Below, piece after piece: positions 1 through 7,795 of a DNA stretch of 64,000 nucleotides (positions are counted from its first letter, which is position 1; each line of letters begins with the position of its first letter). This stretch comes from Bacteroidaceae bacterium. GTDB lineage: Bacteria; Bacteroidota; Bacteroidia; Bacteroidales; Bacteroidaceae. The stretch spans positions 1-64,000 of the forward strand of contig JAFXGX010000074.1 in the NCBI GenBank assembly GCA_017536695.1, written 5' to 3'. The translations under genes were made by a program, and so were the position numbers. The notes beneath the pieces were generated by a model. The model worked only from the letters and a program-made list of their open reading frames with translations. It had not been told where the DNA came from and did not search any database.

Positions 1-192
1 ATGCAATTCTGGCAATTCTTTTGGTCAAATATAGTAGATGGCAAAAGCCAAGAAAAAGAGTTTGAGGTTCTTTATAATATCAATAAAGAAAAATATCCAA
101 ATCTAATGAAAACAATGTCAATCGCGTTTGAGTATTTCAACTATGGGGTACTGTTTATGTCGGATTTCAATAATAACAATTCAACAAAGTAG
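1..192 (+). CDS. hypothetical protein, possibly cut by the window edge
   Basis: A 63-codon reading frame that begins exactly at the window edge, so its true start may lie upstream. The product is rich in Asn, Phe and Lys and ends in a short Asn run before the stop. I recognise no domain. Base composition is A+T-rich like the decayed DNA that follows (to about 1100) and unlike the housekeeping genes further on. It may be the tail of an accessory gene belonging to the degraded locus at 247-611. It could also be non-coding. Confidence 0.35.
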   Translation: MQFWQFFWSNIVDGKSQEKEFEVLYNINKEKYPNLMKTMSIAFEYFNYGVLFMSDFNNNNSTK

Positions 193-246
193 CATCACAG
201 ATTACATCGCACTTCTTTAAGTCAAGCAAACAATGGGAAACTATAT

Positions 247-611
247 ATGATTAAATGTTTTGTATATAGACACCCAATTCTTGCGTACAAGTTCAACAAT
301 AATGCCAATAAAGCAAAAAAATTGGAAGGAAGTTAGGAGGAACCTCGTATGGCTACGGCGATGCTGTCAGACACTGCTATTGGTGCGCACTAAACCAAAT
401 TTCAGCAGGCTATAATTCACCACTCGCAAAAGAATTTGGGGATGCCCACGAGAATATTCCAAACAATGAGGCTAAAACGATGGATTTACATAATAACTCT
501 GTTGGATACTATTTGGGCAACCAGGCCATTATCAATGGCTGAGATGAAAACGAACTGTTAAAACATGTAATAAATGCAGCAGATAATGGAAAGCTTAAGA
601 TTGGACTTTAG
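247..611 (+). pseudogene. DUF6973-like domain remnant, frameshift plus in-frame stop
   Basis: Two reading frames together spell one domain. Frame 1 from the ATG at 247 gives MIKCFVYRHPILAYKFNNN and stops at 334-336. Frame 3 continues from about 312 with GDAVRHCYWCALNQ, then KEFGDAHE, then MDLHNNSVGYYLGNQA. It is broken by TGA at 540-542 and resumes to a natural-looking end (HVINAADNGKLKIGL, stop 609-611). The R-H-x-Y-W, DAHE and MDLHNN(S/A)VG motifs match what I recall of the DUF6973 family, often found as C-terminal domains of secreted or polymorphic-toxin-like proteins. The shift lies near a run of seven A at 315-321. A sequencing error could explain one lesion but hardly both. The gene is probably dead. 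Confidence 0.6.
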
Positions 612-1077
612 GACTATAATTTTTGCTCTTGCTATATTGTTTACCAGCTGTAGCGAAGATACAAAACGCGATATCTATTTTGTCTTAGACATGGTAGGCG
701 TACTTATTCCAAGTGAAACAAGAATTGACTTGCCACTGAAGAATGAACAAACGGAAGAGGTCTTTTCATTTCAGGAATATTGCAAAGAGAAATACGACAG
801 TATATTCTTGGTTTATCCATATTTCAACACGGAAAGAGAAGATTTTCTCAACCTAAGAATGTCAGATATATTAAGGAGAAAATGCGACAATAATACAAAT
901 TTTGATTCATTTTCCACGCTTCTTTTTATCAACAAAGGTACAGTTAAGGCATATTCCAGAATAAAGGCTGCTGATGCAGATTTTGATTCAAGAGAAGTAG
1001 AAGAACATTATATCTTCCCAATTGGCCAGAAGTTTATAATGGACAAGGAAAGGAATATTCATATTTACAACGAGTAG
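586..1077 (+). CDS. small lipoprotein of unknown function
   Basis: About 163 residues from the ATG at 586 (four codons upstream, an ATG at 574 is also possible). A charged start MESLRLDFR is followed by a hydrophobic stretch and the lipobox LFTSC, so this is a predicted lipoprotein, acylated at that Cys. The mature part is acidic and polar, with no recognised domain. It contains FLVYPYFNTERE and a C-terminal FPIGQKFIMD, faintly like redoxin-fold strands. Its start overlaps the end of the DUF6973 remnant, so the two were probably one transcription unit. A strong hairpin follows at 1120-1145. An immunity-type partner of the dead gene is possible but unproven. Confidence 0.6.
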   Translation: MESLRLDFRTIIFALAILFTSCSEDTKRDIYFVLDMVGVLIPSETRIDLPLKNEQTEEVFSFQEYCKEKYDSIFLVYPYFNTEREDFLNLRMSDILRRKCDNNTNFDSFSTLLFINKGTVKAYSRIKAADADFDSREVEEHYIFPIGQKFIMDKERNIHIYNE

Positions 1078-1119
1078 TACCAACATGTGCATAAGGACTA
1101 TTCCAACTGATTATATATA

Positions 1120-1155
1120 GGGAACAAGAGTAAAATGTTGTTCCCCTTCTTTTTT
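1120..1155 (+). terminator. intrinsic terminator after the lipoprotein gene
   Basis: An 8-bp perfect stem GGGAACAA/TTGTTCCC (1120-1127 and 1138-1145) with a 10-nt loop, followed by a T-rich tract (TTCTTTTTTT). It closes the first accessory block. Confidence 0.75.
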
Positions 1156-1296
1156 TCCAGACTGTCACGACAAAGAAAACAGCAACATACTATACAAACA
1201 ATCAACCTCACTTTAGTTTAGCCTCTTCTTTTGTCTATAAATGTTAAATTATGGGCAAAAAGTTTATAAATGAATCGTAATTAGATTGTTTTTAGT

Positions 1297-1304
1297 TATT
1301 TTTG
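1297..1304 (+). promoter_or_regulatory. candidate -7 promoter element (TATTTTTG)
   Basis: Exact match to the Bacteroidota TAnnTTTG -7 element, 27 nt before the ATG of the PCMD lipoprotein gene. No clear TTTG -33 element sits at the usual distance. The 1156-1330 gap holds nothing else I recognise. Confidence 0.45.
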
Positions 1305-1330
1305 CACATTGTATACTACTTTGAGCAAAA

Positions 1331-2485
1331 ATGACAAATAAAAAGATATTCGGGGCTATGCTCCTTACAATACTATCTGTGCTGACATCATGTATCAGGG
1401 AAGAGGCTCCCAACGCCGAATGCGATATCATTGCAGTAAAGGCTACATGGCTCGAGTCAAACAAAGAGATTCTTTCAGGCAGCCCCATTATCAGCAACAA
1501 CGATGTCATGTTCTATGTCAAGGAAGAGACCAGCATTGAGACACTCAAGCAACTTGACCCTGAATTCGAACTTACATACGGTGCACTCATTGTAAAGGAG
1601 AACAGAATTGAAGAGAACGGCACCCGCGGAATATATCTCTATTATCGCACAACATCAGAGGATGGAGCATGGAGCAAGACCTACAGGGTGTCCTTCACAA
1701 AACAGACTGTGATTGATGTGAATGCAGTCTTCGGCTTCGAAAATTTCGAACTTAACCAGCCTGCACCAAAGGGCAAATATAACGTATGGCACGAAGTTGA
1801 CGCCAATGGTACAAGACTCAACTGGTGGGCAAGCGGAAATGCAGGCTTTAACTTCACTGGCAAGGGCAAGACTCCTGCCGACTTCCCGACATCGTCCGAC
1901 TCCGCCGGTTTCAAGGGTTGTTGCATAAAGCTTACCACACGCGACACGGGCTCGTTCGGCAAGATGGCAGGCATGCCAATAGCAGCGGGCAATATTTTCC
2001 TTGGAGAATTCATCAGCGCCAACGCCATGAAGGAGCCTCTTGCTGCCACACGCTTCGGACTCGCTATCGCCCCGAGCAAACCTCTCACGCTTACAGGACA
2101 CTACAGATATACTCCAGGCGAGACATTTACCGACAAAGCCAAAGAAGAGGTAGCCGGCCGTCGTGACACATGTGCCATATACTCTGTACTTTATGAGATA
2201 GACCCGGGCAACATCGTGACACTTGACGGTTCGAATGTGCTCTCGAGCGACAGGATTGTACTCGTCGCAGAACTGAAGAACCCCGGAGAGCCTGATGAAT
2301 GGACAAGTTTCGAGATTCCATACGTACCGGCCAACGGCAAGGTCTTTGACTGGCAAAAACTTGAAAAAGGCGAATATGCAATAACCGTAGTCGCAAGCTC
2401 AAGCAAGGGCGGAGCATTCTTTGAGGGAGCAGTCGGCAGCACATTGTATGTCGATGAACTGAAGATTAACTGGGACAACAAGTAA
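1331..2485 (+). CDS. PCMD-domain surface lipoprotein
   Basis: 384 residues. Signal peptide with lipobox VLTSC (Cys about 21), so a predicted lipoprotein, probably surface-exposed. Residues about 25-130 look like an Ig-like/DUF4493-type N-terminal region (KTYRVSFTKQ). From about 135 the pattern GFENFELN, then KYNVWHEVDANGTRLNWWAS, GCCIKLTTR, and the final LYVDELKINWDNK, is typical of the Bacteroidales 'putative carbohydrate metabolism' (PCMD) domain. That domain has a jelly-roll, carbohydrate-binding-like fold of unproven activity. The gene for a beta-barrel follows after 26 nt, a pairing common for PCMD proteins, which suggests a surface complex. Confidence 0.8.
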   Translation: MTNKKIFGAMLLTILSVLTSCIREEAPNAECDIIAVKATWLESNKEILSGSPIISNNDVMFYVKEETSIETLKQLDPEFELTYGALIVKENRIEENGTRGIYLYYRTTSEDGAWSKTYRVSFTKQTVIDVNAVFGFENFELNQPAPKGKYNVWHEVDANGTRLNWWASGNAGFNFTGKGKTPADFPTSSDSAGFKGCCIKLTTRDTGSFGKMAGMPIAAGNIFLGEFISANAMKEPLAATRFGLAIAPSKPLTLTGHYRYTPGETFTDKAKEEVAGRRDTCAIYSVLYEIDPGNIVTLDGSNVLSSDRIVLVAELKNPGEPDEWTSFEIPYVPANGKVFDWQKLEKGEYAITVVASSSKGGAFFEGAVGSTLYVDELKINWDNK

Positions 2486-2511
2486 CAGGCAACAAGCAAA
2501 CTGAGTAAGAG

Positions 2512-3291
2512 ATGAAAAAGATTATCATAGCTGTTCTTGCATCGATTATAGCACTCTGTGCCCCTGCAAAGACAAATAAGATCAACGACAGAGACAAGAA
2601 TCTTATCAATGCCGCGCTCCTTGGGTGGCAGATACGCCTCAGCGCAGGATACAATATAGGAGGTACTGCACCACTCCCCTTGCCGCGCGAGATACGCGGC
2701 ATCGAGAGCTACAACCCTGGGCTTAACCTTGCCATTGAGGGTACTGTAGAGAAGATGTTCGGCAAAGGTGACTGGGGACTCCGTTGGGGAATAAGACTCG
2801 AGAGCAAGGGCATGACTACAAAGGCCGACACAAAGAACTACCATATGGAAGCATGGAACACCGACGGCAGCGGACAGGTTGTCGGTGCTTTCACAGGAAA
2901 AGTCAAGACAAGTGTAAAGAACACATATGTCACTCTCCCGGTTCTTGCCGTATACCGCATAAACGAACGCTGGAACGTGTCGGCAGGAGCATATGCATCG
3001 TACCTGCTTGATGGCGAATTCACTGGCGAGGCATACGACGGTTACATCCGTGACCAGAACCCCACCGGGGAGAAAGCCGAAGTAACAAGAGCCATGTATG
3101 ACTTCAGCAACGACCTGCTCAAGTTCAACTGGGGTCTTCAGGCAGGCGGTGAGTTCCGGGCATACAAGCACCTTGCCGTTTTCGCTAACCTGCAATGGAG
3201 CATCAACGGAATATTCAACTCCGATTTCGGCAGTGTGACATTCCCTCTCTACCCCATTTACGGAACTTTGGGATTCACTTACTTGTTCTAA
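2512..3291 (+). CDS. outer-membrane beta-barrel protein (PorT-like fold)
   Basis: 259 residues with a Sec signal peptide (MKKIIIAVLASIIALCAPA). The mature sequence alternates amphipathic strands such as QIRLSAGYNIGG, GLRWGIRLESKGM, NTYVTLPVLAVYRIN, WNVSAGAYASYLLDGEF and WGLQAGGEFRAYKHLAVF. It ends in a terminal aromatic (GTLGFTYLF), as expected for an 8-10-stranded OMP_b-brl_2 barrel. The motif 'LPVLAVYRINERW..SAG.Y' is characteristic of that family. Probably co-transcribed with the PCMD lipoprotein upstream. Substrate or partner unknown. Confidence 0.8.
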   Translation: MKKIIIAVLASIIALCAPAKTNKINDRDKNLINAALLGWQIRLSAGYNIGGTAPLPLPREIRGIESYNPGLNLAIEGTVEKMFGKGDWGLRWGIRLESKGMTTKADTKNYHMEAWNTDGSGQVVGAFTGKVKTSVKNTYVTLPVLAVYRINERWNVSAGAYASYLLDGEFTGEAYDGYIRDQNPTGEKAEVTRAMYDFSNDLLKFNWGLQAGGEFRAYKHLAVFANLQWSINGIFNSDFGSVTFPLYPIYGTLGFTYLF

Positions 3292-3327
3292 AAAGGAAAT
3301 TACATTACAAACATAAATTAATCGCTT

Positions 3328-4308
3328 ATGAAGAAATTTTTACTCACAATGGCGGTAGCGCTTACGGCAATGTTCGCAACCGCACAGACAAAGACCTACA
3401 CCGACGCACTTACCGTTGACATCAACGGCGAGCCATCAGAACCACAGGAGACAACAATCAATGTAAAGAGCAACAGTGACGGGACCTATTGCCTCTCACT
3501 CAACAACTTCTCACTCGGAGAGATGATAAATGTCGGAAACATTGTCCTCGACAACATCTTGGCAACAGAAGAGGCCGGCATCAGGAGTTTCGCAACAAAG
3601 CAGACTATAAACATCACTGCAGGCGACGGAGATGCAGATGATTGGATGGGTCCGATGCTCGGTGACGTACCCGTTGATCTTAAGGGCGAGATGACAGAAG
3701 GCTCACTCTACTGCACTATAGACATCGACATGAGCGCATTGCTCGGTCAGGTAATAAATGTAAAGTTCGGCAAGGACATCAAGGGTACACGCACATACAC
3801 AGATGCACTTGTTGTTACAATCAACGGCCAGTCAAGCGCACCCCAGCAGACAACAATCAATGTTGATGAAAAAGTTGACGGCACATATACATTGTCGCTC
3901 AACGATTTCATGCTCGATGGAATGCCCATAGGCAATATCGTTCTTCACGACATTACAGCAACAGACAATGACGGCGTGTTCAGTTTTGAAAAGAAGCAGA
4001 ACATCACAATAACTTCTGGCAGCGATGACTCTGTTGATTGGGGAGGCCCCATGCTCGGCGAGGTTCCTGTTGACATGACCGGCAAGATGACCGAATACAA
4101 GCTCTATTGCAACATCAACATTGACATGTCGGCAACCCTTAATCAGGTAATCAATGTAAAGTTCGGCAACGAGGATGTAACAGGTATCGAGCAGATTGCA
4201 GGCGAGAAGGGCGAGAAGGTTATCTTCGATCTTACAGGCCGCCGCGTCGAGGCAATCACAGCCCCGGGCATCTACATTGTAAACGGCAAGAAGGTTATTG
4301 TGAAGTAA
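3328..4308 (+). CDS. calycin-like duplicated protein with T9SS-type sorting tail
   Basis: 326 residues. Signal peptide ending MFATAQ. Two homologous halves follow, about 23-150 and 153-280. Each begins TYTDAL.V.INGxxSxPQ(E/Q)TTINV and runs through DGTY.LSLN.F, GNIVL..I.AT and GPMLG(D/E)VPVD..G.MTE to NQVINVKFG. This is the calycin-like beta-barrel domain of Bacteroidales. The last 41 residues (VIFDLTGRRVEAITAPGIYI and VNGKKVIVK) read as a type A T9SS C-terminal sorting domain. The protein is therefore predicted to be exported by the type IX system encoded just downstream. A GC-rich hairpin follows. Ligand unknown. Confidence 0.8.
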   Translation: MKKFLLTMAVALTAMFATAQTKTYTDALTVDINGEPSEPQETTINVKSNSDGTYCLSLNNFSLGEMINVGNIVLDNILATEEAGIRSFATKQTINITAGDGDADDWMGPMLGDVPVDLKGEMTEGSLYCTIDIDMSALLGQVINVKFGKDIKGTRTYTDALVVTINGQSSAPQQTTINVDEKVDGTYTLSLNDFMLDGMPIGNIVLHDITATDNDGVFSFEKKQNITITSGSDDSVDWGGPMLGEVPVDMTGKMTEYKLYCNINIDMSATLNQVINVKFGNEDVTGIEQIAGEKGEKVIFDLTGRRVEAITAPGIYIVNGKKVIVK

Positions 4309-4331
4309 TCTCTTTTCAGATAGACAACAAT

Positions 4332-4361
4332 AAGGCACCACGTCGCAAGGCATGGTGCCTT
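4332..4361 (+). terminator. hairpin terminator after the calycin-like gene
   Basis: 9-bp perfect stem AAGGCACCA/TGGTGCCTT (4332-4340 and 4353-4361) with a 12-nt loop. The following tract is only moderately T-rich (GTCTGTATA). It separates the cargo gene from the T9SS operon. Confidence 0.6.
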
Positions 4362-4541
4362 GTCTGTATATCCACACTCCCTTGATTCCATCAGCGTTCC
4401 TTCTGCAGCTGTTGTCTATATTGAAAATTTTAGCGAAATTTGCACAAATGTGTCCTCTTTGAGGAATAAATTTCACAAAAAGACAAGCAAAAGATAATAT
4501 CGGGGCGCTTTTTGCGTTGATATTGAGGATTATTGAGCAAA

Positions 4542-5483
4542 ATGAGAAAGTGGTTACTCATACTGTTGTTTATTATCGGCACGTTCGCAACTGTACGTGC
4601 ACAGTATGACGTGCACTTCACCCACTACTGGAAAATGCTCAACTTCTACAACCCTGCCGGAGCAGGAGCCGAGCAGAAGATGTTCGCCTATGCAGCATAC
4701 AGCAACCAGCTGTCGGGGTTCGAGAACAACCCCAAGAGCATGCTCCTGAACATCGATGCCCCGATACCGTTCGTACGTGGCGACCACAACCTTGGTCTCG
4801 GAGCCCTGAATGATGATATAGGCCTTTTCACAAACCAGCACATATATATCAATTACGCCTACGGTTTCAAGCTCTTCGGCGGCAGACTGGCGGCCGGAGC
4901 ACAGATAGGCATACTCAACAGCGCCTTCGACAGCAAGGATATCGAGCTCGGCGGCGAGAGCAACGACCCAGCCTTCCCGAGCGGGGCTGCAAACGGTAAT
5001 ACTTTTGATTTCGGTGCAGGAATACTGTATCAGCACAAATACTTCTACGCTGGTGTGTCTGGTCTGCACCTTAACGGGCCCACTATACTTATAGGCGAAA
5101 AGAATGAAATTGAGATAGCACAATACTTTAATTTCACGGCAGGAGGCAATATACCGATAAAAAATACGTTAATATCAGTACAGCCCTCACTGCAGGTGAT
5201 GACCGACTTTGTCGCATGGCGTGCCGACATAACAGCCCGAGGCACATACGACTACAACGGAAAGCAGTTCTTCGGTGGCCTGACATACAGCCCCGACGTG
5301 TCTGTAACCTTCTTTGTAGGTCTGGAGATGATGAACATAACAGCCGGCTACGGATATGAGCTGTTTACTTCAGGCATCGGTGCAGCCAACGGAAGCCACG
5401 ACATTTTCCTGGGCTACCAGATAAACCTGGACATATTCAAGAAAGAAAAGAATAAACATAACAGTATAAGAGTATTACAATGA
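4542..5483 (+). CDS. porP: T9SS membrane protein PorP/SprF family
   Basis: 313 residues from ATG 4542. A TTG nine bases upstream is in frame but less likely. Signal peptide ends TVRAQ. The mature N-terminus YDVHFTHYW...NFYNPAGAG is the hallmark start of PorP/SprF family barrels, followed by strands such as DHNLGLGALNDDIG and NQHIYINYAYGFKLFGGRLA. In the family these outer-membrane proteins bind peptidoglycan or anchor T9SS components, and SprF relatives serve particular cargo. The stop overlaps the porK start (AATGATG), so translation is probably coupled. Confidence 0.93.
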   Translation: MRKWLLILLFIIGTFATVRAQYDVHFTHYWKMLNFYNPAGAGAEQKMFAYAAYSNQLSGFENNPKSMLLNIDAPIPFVRGDHNLGLGALNDDIGLFTNQHIYINYAYGFKLFGGRLAAGAQIGILNSAFDSKDIELGGESNDPAFPSGAANGNTFDFGAGILYQHKYFYAGVSGLHLNGPTILIGEKNEIEIAQYFNFTAGGNIPIKNTLISVQPSLQVMTDFVAWRADITARGTYDYNGKQFFGGLTYSPDVSVTFFVGLEMMNITAGYGYELFTSGIGAANGSHDIFLGYQINLDIFKKEKNKHNSIRVLQ

Positions 5484-6913
5484 TGAAGAAAATAGTTTTT
5501 CTCTCAATGGTTCTTCTCTCATTCGCAGCAGTCTCATGCTTGAGCCCGCGCACAGGAATGAGCAACTCGCAAGGTGGCGAGGTTACCGGAATAAGCGGTA
5601 CGGCTGTCAATGAACCCACTCCTTACGGTATGGTTCTCATCTCAAGAGGCTCAATAAAGATTGGAGATGAGAAGAGCGACTCGCTATGGGGTACAGGAGC
5701 GCCTTCAAAGGATATCTCGGTCGACGCGTTCTGGATGGATGAGACCGAGGTCTCTAACGCCAAGTACCGTCAGTTCGTGTTCTGGGTGCGCGACTCCATC
5801 ATCCGCGAGCGCCTTGCCGACCCTGCATACGGTGGTGATGAGACATACAAGATTACCGAGGATGAGTACGGAGAGCCTATCACCCCTTATCTCAACTGGA
5901 AGAAGCCCATCCCCTGGAAGAAGCCTACCGAGGATGAGCAGCGTGCCATCGAGAGCGTGTACATCATCAACCCCATAACCGGTGAGAAGATGCTTGACGC
6001 CGCGCAAATGAACTATCGCTATGAGATTTACGACTACACTCAGGCTGCACTGCGCAGGAACCGTCTGAACCCCGAGGAGCGCAATCGCAACACCGATATC
6101 CCTACAAATTACGATGAGGTCGTGACAATCTCCAAAGACACGGCATACATTGATGATGAGGGCAACATCGTAAGGGAGACAATCAACCGTGCGCTCTCAA
6201 GCCCATATGATTTCCTTAACACATACATCATCAACGTATACCCCGACACGACTTGCTGGGTCAACGATTTCCCTAATGCCAACAACGAGACATACCTGCA
6301 GTTGTATTTCAGCCACCCCAACTATGACAACCATCCGGTTGTTGGAGTAAGTTGGGAGCAGGCAAACGCATTCTGCGCATGGCGCACCGAGTACCTGCTG
6401 AAGGGACTTGGCGCACAGGCCAAATGGATACAGCGCTACCGCCTGCCGTCTGAGGCCGAGTGGGAATATGCCGCGCGCGGCAAGGAAGCCAACCGTTTCC
6501 CATGGGAGCAGGATGAAACAAAGAGCGAACAGGGATGCTACTATGCAAACTACAAACCGGGCGAGGGCAACTACACCAAGGACGGCAGCCTCATTACATC
6601 AAGATGTGGAATATTCTCGGCAAACTCAAACGGTCTTTACGATATGGCCGGCAACGTAGCTGAATGGACATCGACCGTATACACCGAGGCAGGTATATTA
6701 CAGATGAGCGACATTAACCCCGACCTGCGTTATCGCGCGGCAAAAGAGGACCCGTACAGCATGAAGAAGAAGACTATCCGCGGCGGTTCATGGAAGGACC
6801 CCGTCAAGTTCATCCAGGGCGCAACAAGAAGTTCGGAGTACCAGAACGAGTCACGCTCATACATAGGTTTCCGCTGTGTACGCAGCTATGCAGGTGCTGA
6901 GCGAAAGAGATAA
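5480..6913 (+). CDS. porK: T9SS ring lipoprotein PorK/GldK
   Basis: 477 residues. Signal peptide with lipobox AAVSC (Cys 20), so an outer-membrane lipoprotein facing the periplasm. The body is a formylglycine-generating-enzyme-like fold: YGMVLISRGSIKIG near 49, GVSWEQANAFCAWRTEY near 290, RLPSEAEWEYAARG near 325, GLYDMAGNVAEWTS near 385, RGGSWKDP near 430 and IGFRCVRSY at the end. GldK/PorK keeps this fold without the enzyme's function. With PorN it forms the large periplasmic ring of the type IX secretion machine. Length and order P-K-L-M-N match known loci. Confidence 0.95.
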   Translation: MMKKIVFLSMVLLSFAAVSCLSPRTGMSNSQGGEVTGISGTAVNEPTPYGMVLISRGSIKIGDEKSDSLWGTGAPSKDISVDAFWMDETEVSNAKYRQFVFWVRDSIIRERLADPAYGGDETYKITEDEYGEPITPYLNWKKPIPWKKPTEDEQRAIESVYIINPITGEKMLDAAQMNYRYEIYDYTQAALRRNRLNPEERNRNTDIPTNYDEVVTISKDTAYIDDEGNIVRETINRALSSPYDFLNTYIINVYPDTTCWVNDFPNANNETYLQLYFSHPNYDNHPVVGVSWEQANAFCAWRTEYLLKGLGAQAKWIQRYRLPSEAEWEYAARGKEANRFPWEQDETKSEQGCYYANYKPGEGNYTKDGSLITSRCGIFSANSNGLYDMAGNVAEWTSTVYTEAGILQMSDINPDLRYRAAKEDPYSMKKKTIRGGSWKDPVKFIQGATRSSEYQNESRSYIGFRCVRSYAGAERKR

Positions 6914-6947
6914 AAGACTGTTTCAAAAGAAAAAATAGAGAAAACAT

Positions 6948-7784
6948 ATGAAAAAGGCTAAAGGTTTTATCAGAAGTATACAGGCATTCATGGACTCGGC
7001 GCGCGGAAAGACCGTGCTTAACTATCTGTACAGTTGGGGTGCCGCAATCGTTATTCTGGGTACCCTCTTCAAGCTCACTCACATGGCAGGAGCAAACATA
7101 ATGCTCTTCGTAGGTATGGGTACCGAGGTCATCGTATTCTTCTTCTCTGCATTCGAGCGTCCATACGAGGTCGCCGAGGATGAAAAGCGCGAGGAGGCAT
7201 CAACTGCACATGTGCCCGGTGGACAACCAATAATAATAAACGGCCCTATAGTTACAGGTACAGGTGTCGGCAATGGTACCATTACAGGCACACAAACCAA
7301 TGATGATAATACTACAAGTACAGATACAGGCAATGTTACCATTATCGATACAGGACAGCACAGAGCTGAAGAAATAGAGCACGAGCCATACACACCGGGC
7401 TACAACAATCCGCAACCATCATATATTGGCGGTGCTCCGCAACAGTTCAATGTTGCCAGCGCCGAGAAGGTAAACGAGATGGACAAGGTTACTGAGGAGT
7501 ATGTAGAGCAGGTACGCGCACTTAACGAGGCAATAGAGCTGATATCCAAGCAGACCGAGGCTCTCGGTCATAACCTTGAAGAGATGGAGACACTCAGACG
7601 CAACCTTACCGGCGTGAATGCAATATATGAGATTCAACTGCGCAACGCAAGCGGACAGCTCGACTCGCTTGACCATGTCAACGAGCAGACAAAGAGGATG
7701 GCAGAGCAGGTCGAGGAGCTCAATGCACTCTATGCCCGCATGATTGAAGCGATGACAATAAACACGAACCGTCAACAAATCTAA
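6948..7784 (+). CDS. porL: T9SS inner-membrane motor protein PorL/GldL
   Basis: 278 residues. Two transmembrane helices (about 27-47 and 52-70). The second carries the membrane-embedded Glu60 (MGTEVIVFFF), the conserved acidic residue implicated in proton-driven motor function in the GldL family. The cytoplasmic part begins near 72 and ends in a long heptad-rich helix (about 165-270). An odd low-complexity Thr/Gly/Asn-rich segment lies between them (about 88-130, for example GPIVTGTGVGNGTITGTQ). With PorM it forms the rotary motor that energises secretion. Confidence 0.95.
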   Translation: MKKAKGFIRSIQAFMDSARGKTVLNYLYSWGAAIVILGTLFKLTHMAGANIMLFVGMGTEVIVFFFSAFERPYEVAEDEKREEASTAHVPGGQPIIINGPIVTGTGVGNGTITGTQTNDDNTTSTDTGNVTIIDTGQHRAEEIEHEPYTPGYNNPQPSYIGGAPQQFNVASAEKVNEMDKVTEEYVEQVRALNEAIELISKQTEALGHNLEEMETLRRNLTGVNAIYEIQLRNASGQLDSLDHVNEQTKRMAEQVEELNALYARMIEAMTINTNRQQI

Positions 7785-7795
7785 TACGGAAGATA

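Noticed and set aside
1655..2356. Long minus-strand frame opposite the PCMD gene
   Set aside because: It mirrors the codon pattern of the + strand gene, has no promoter or domain, and is a shadow.
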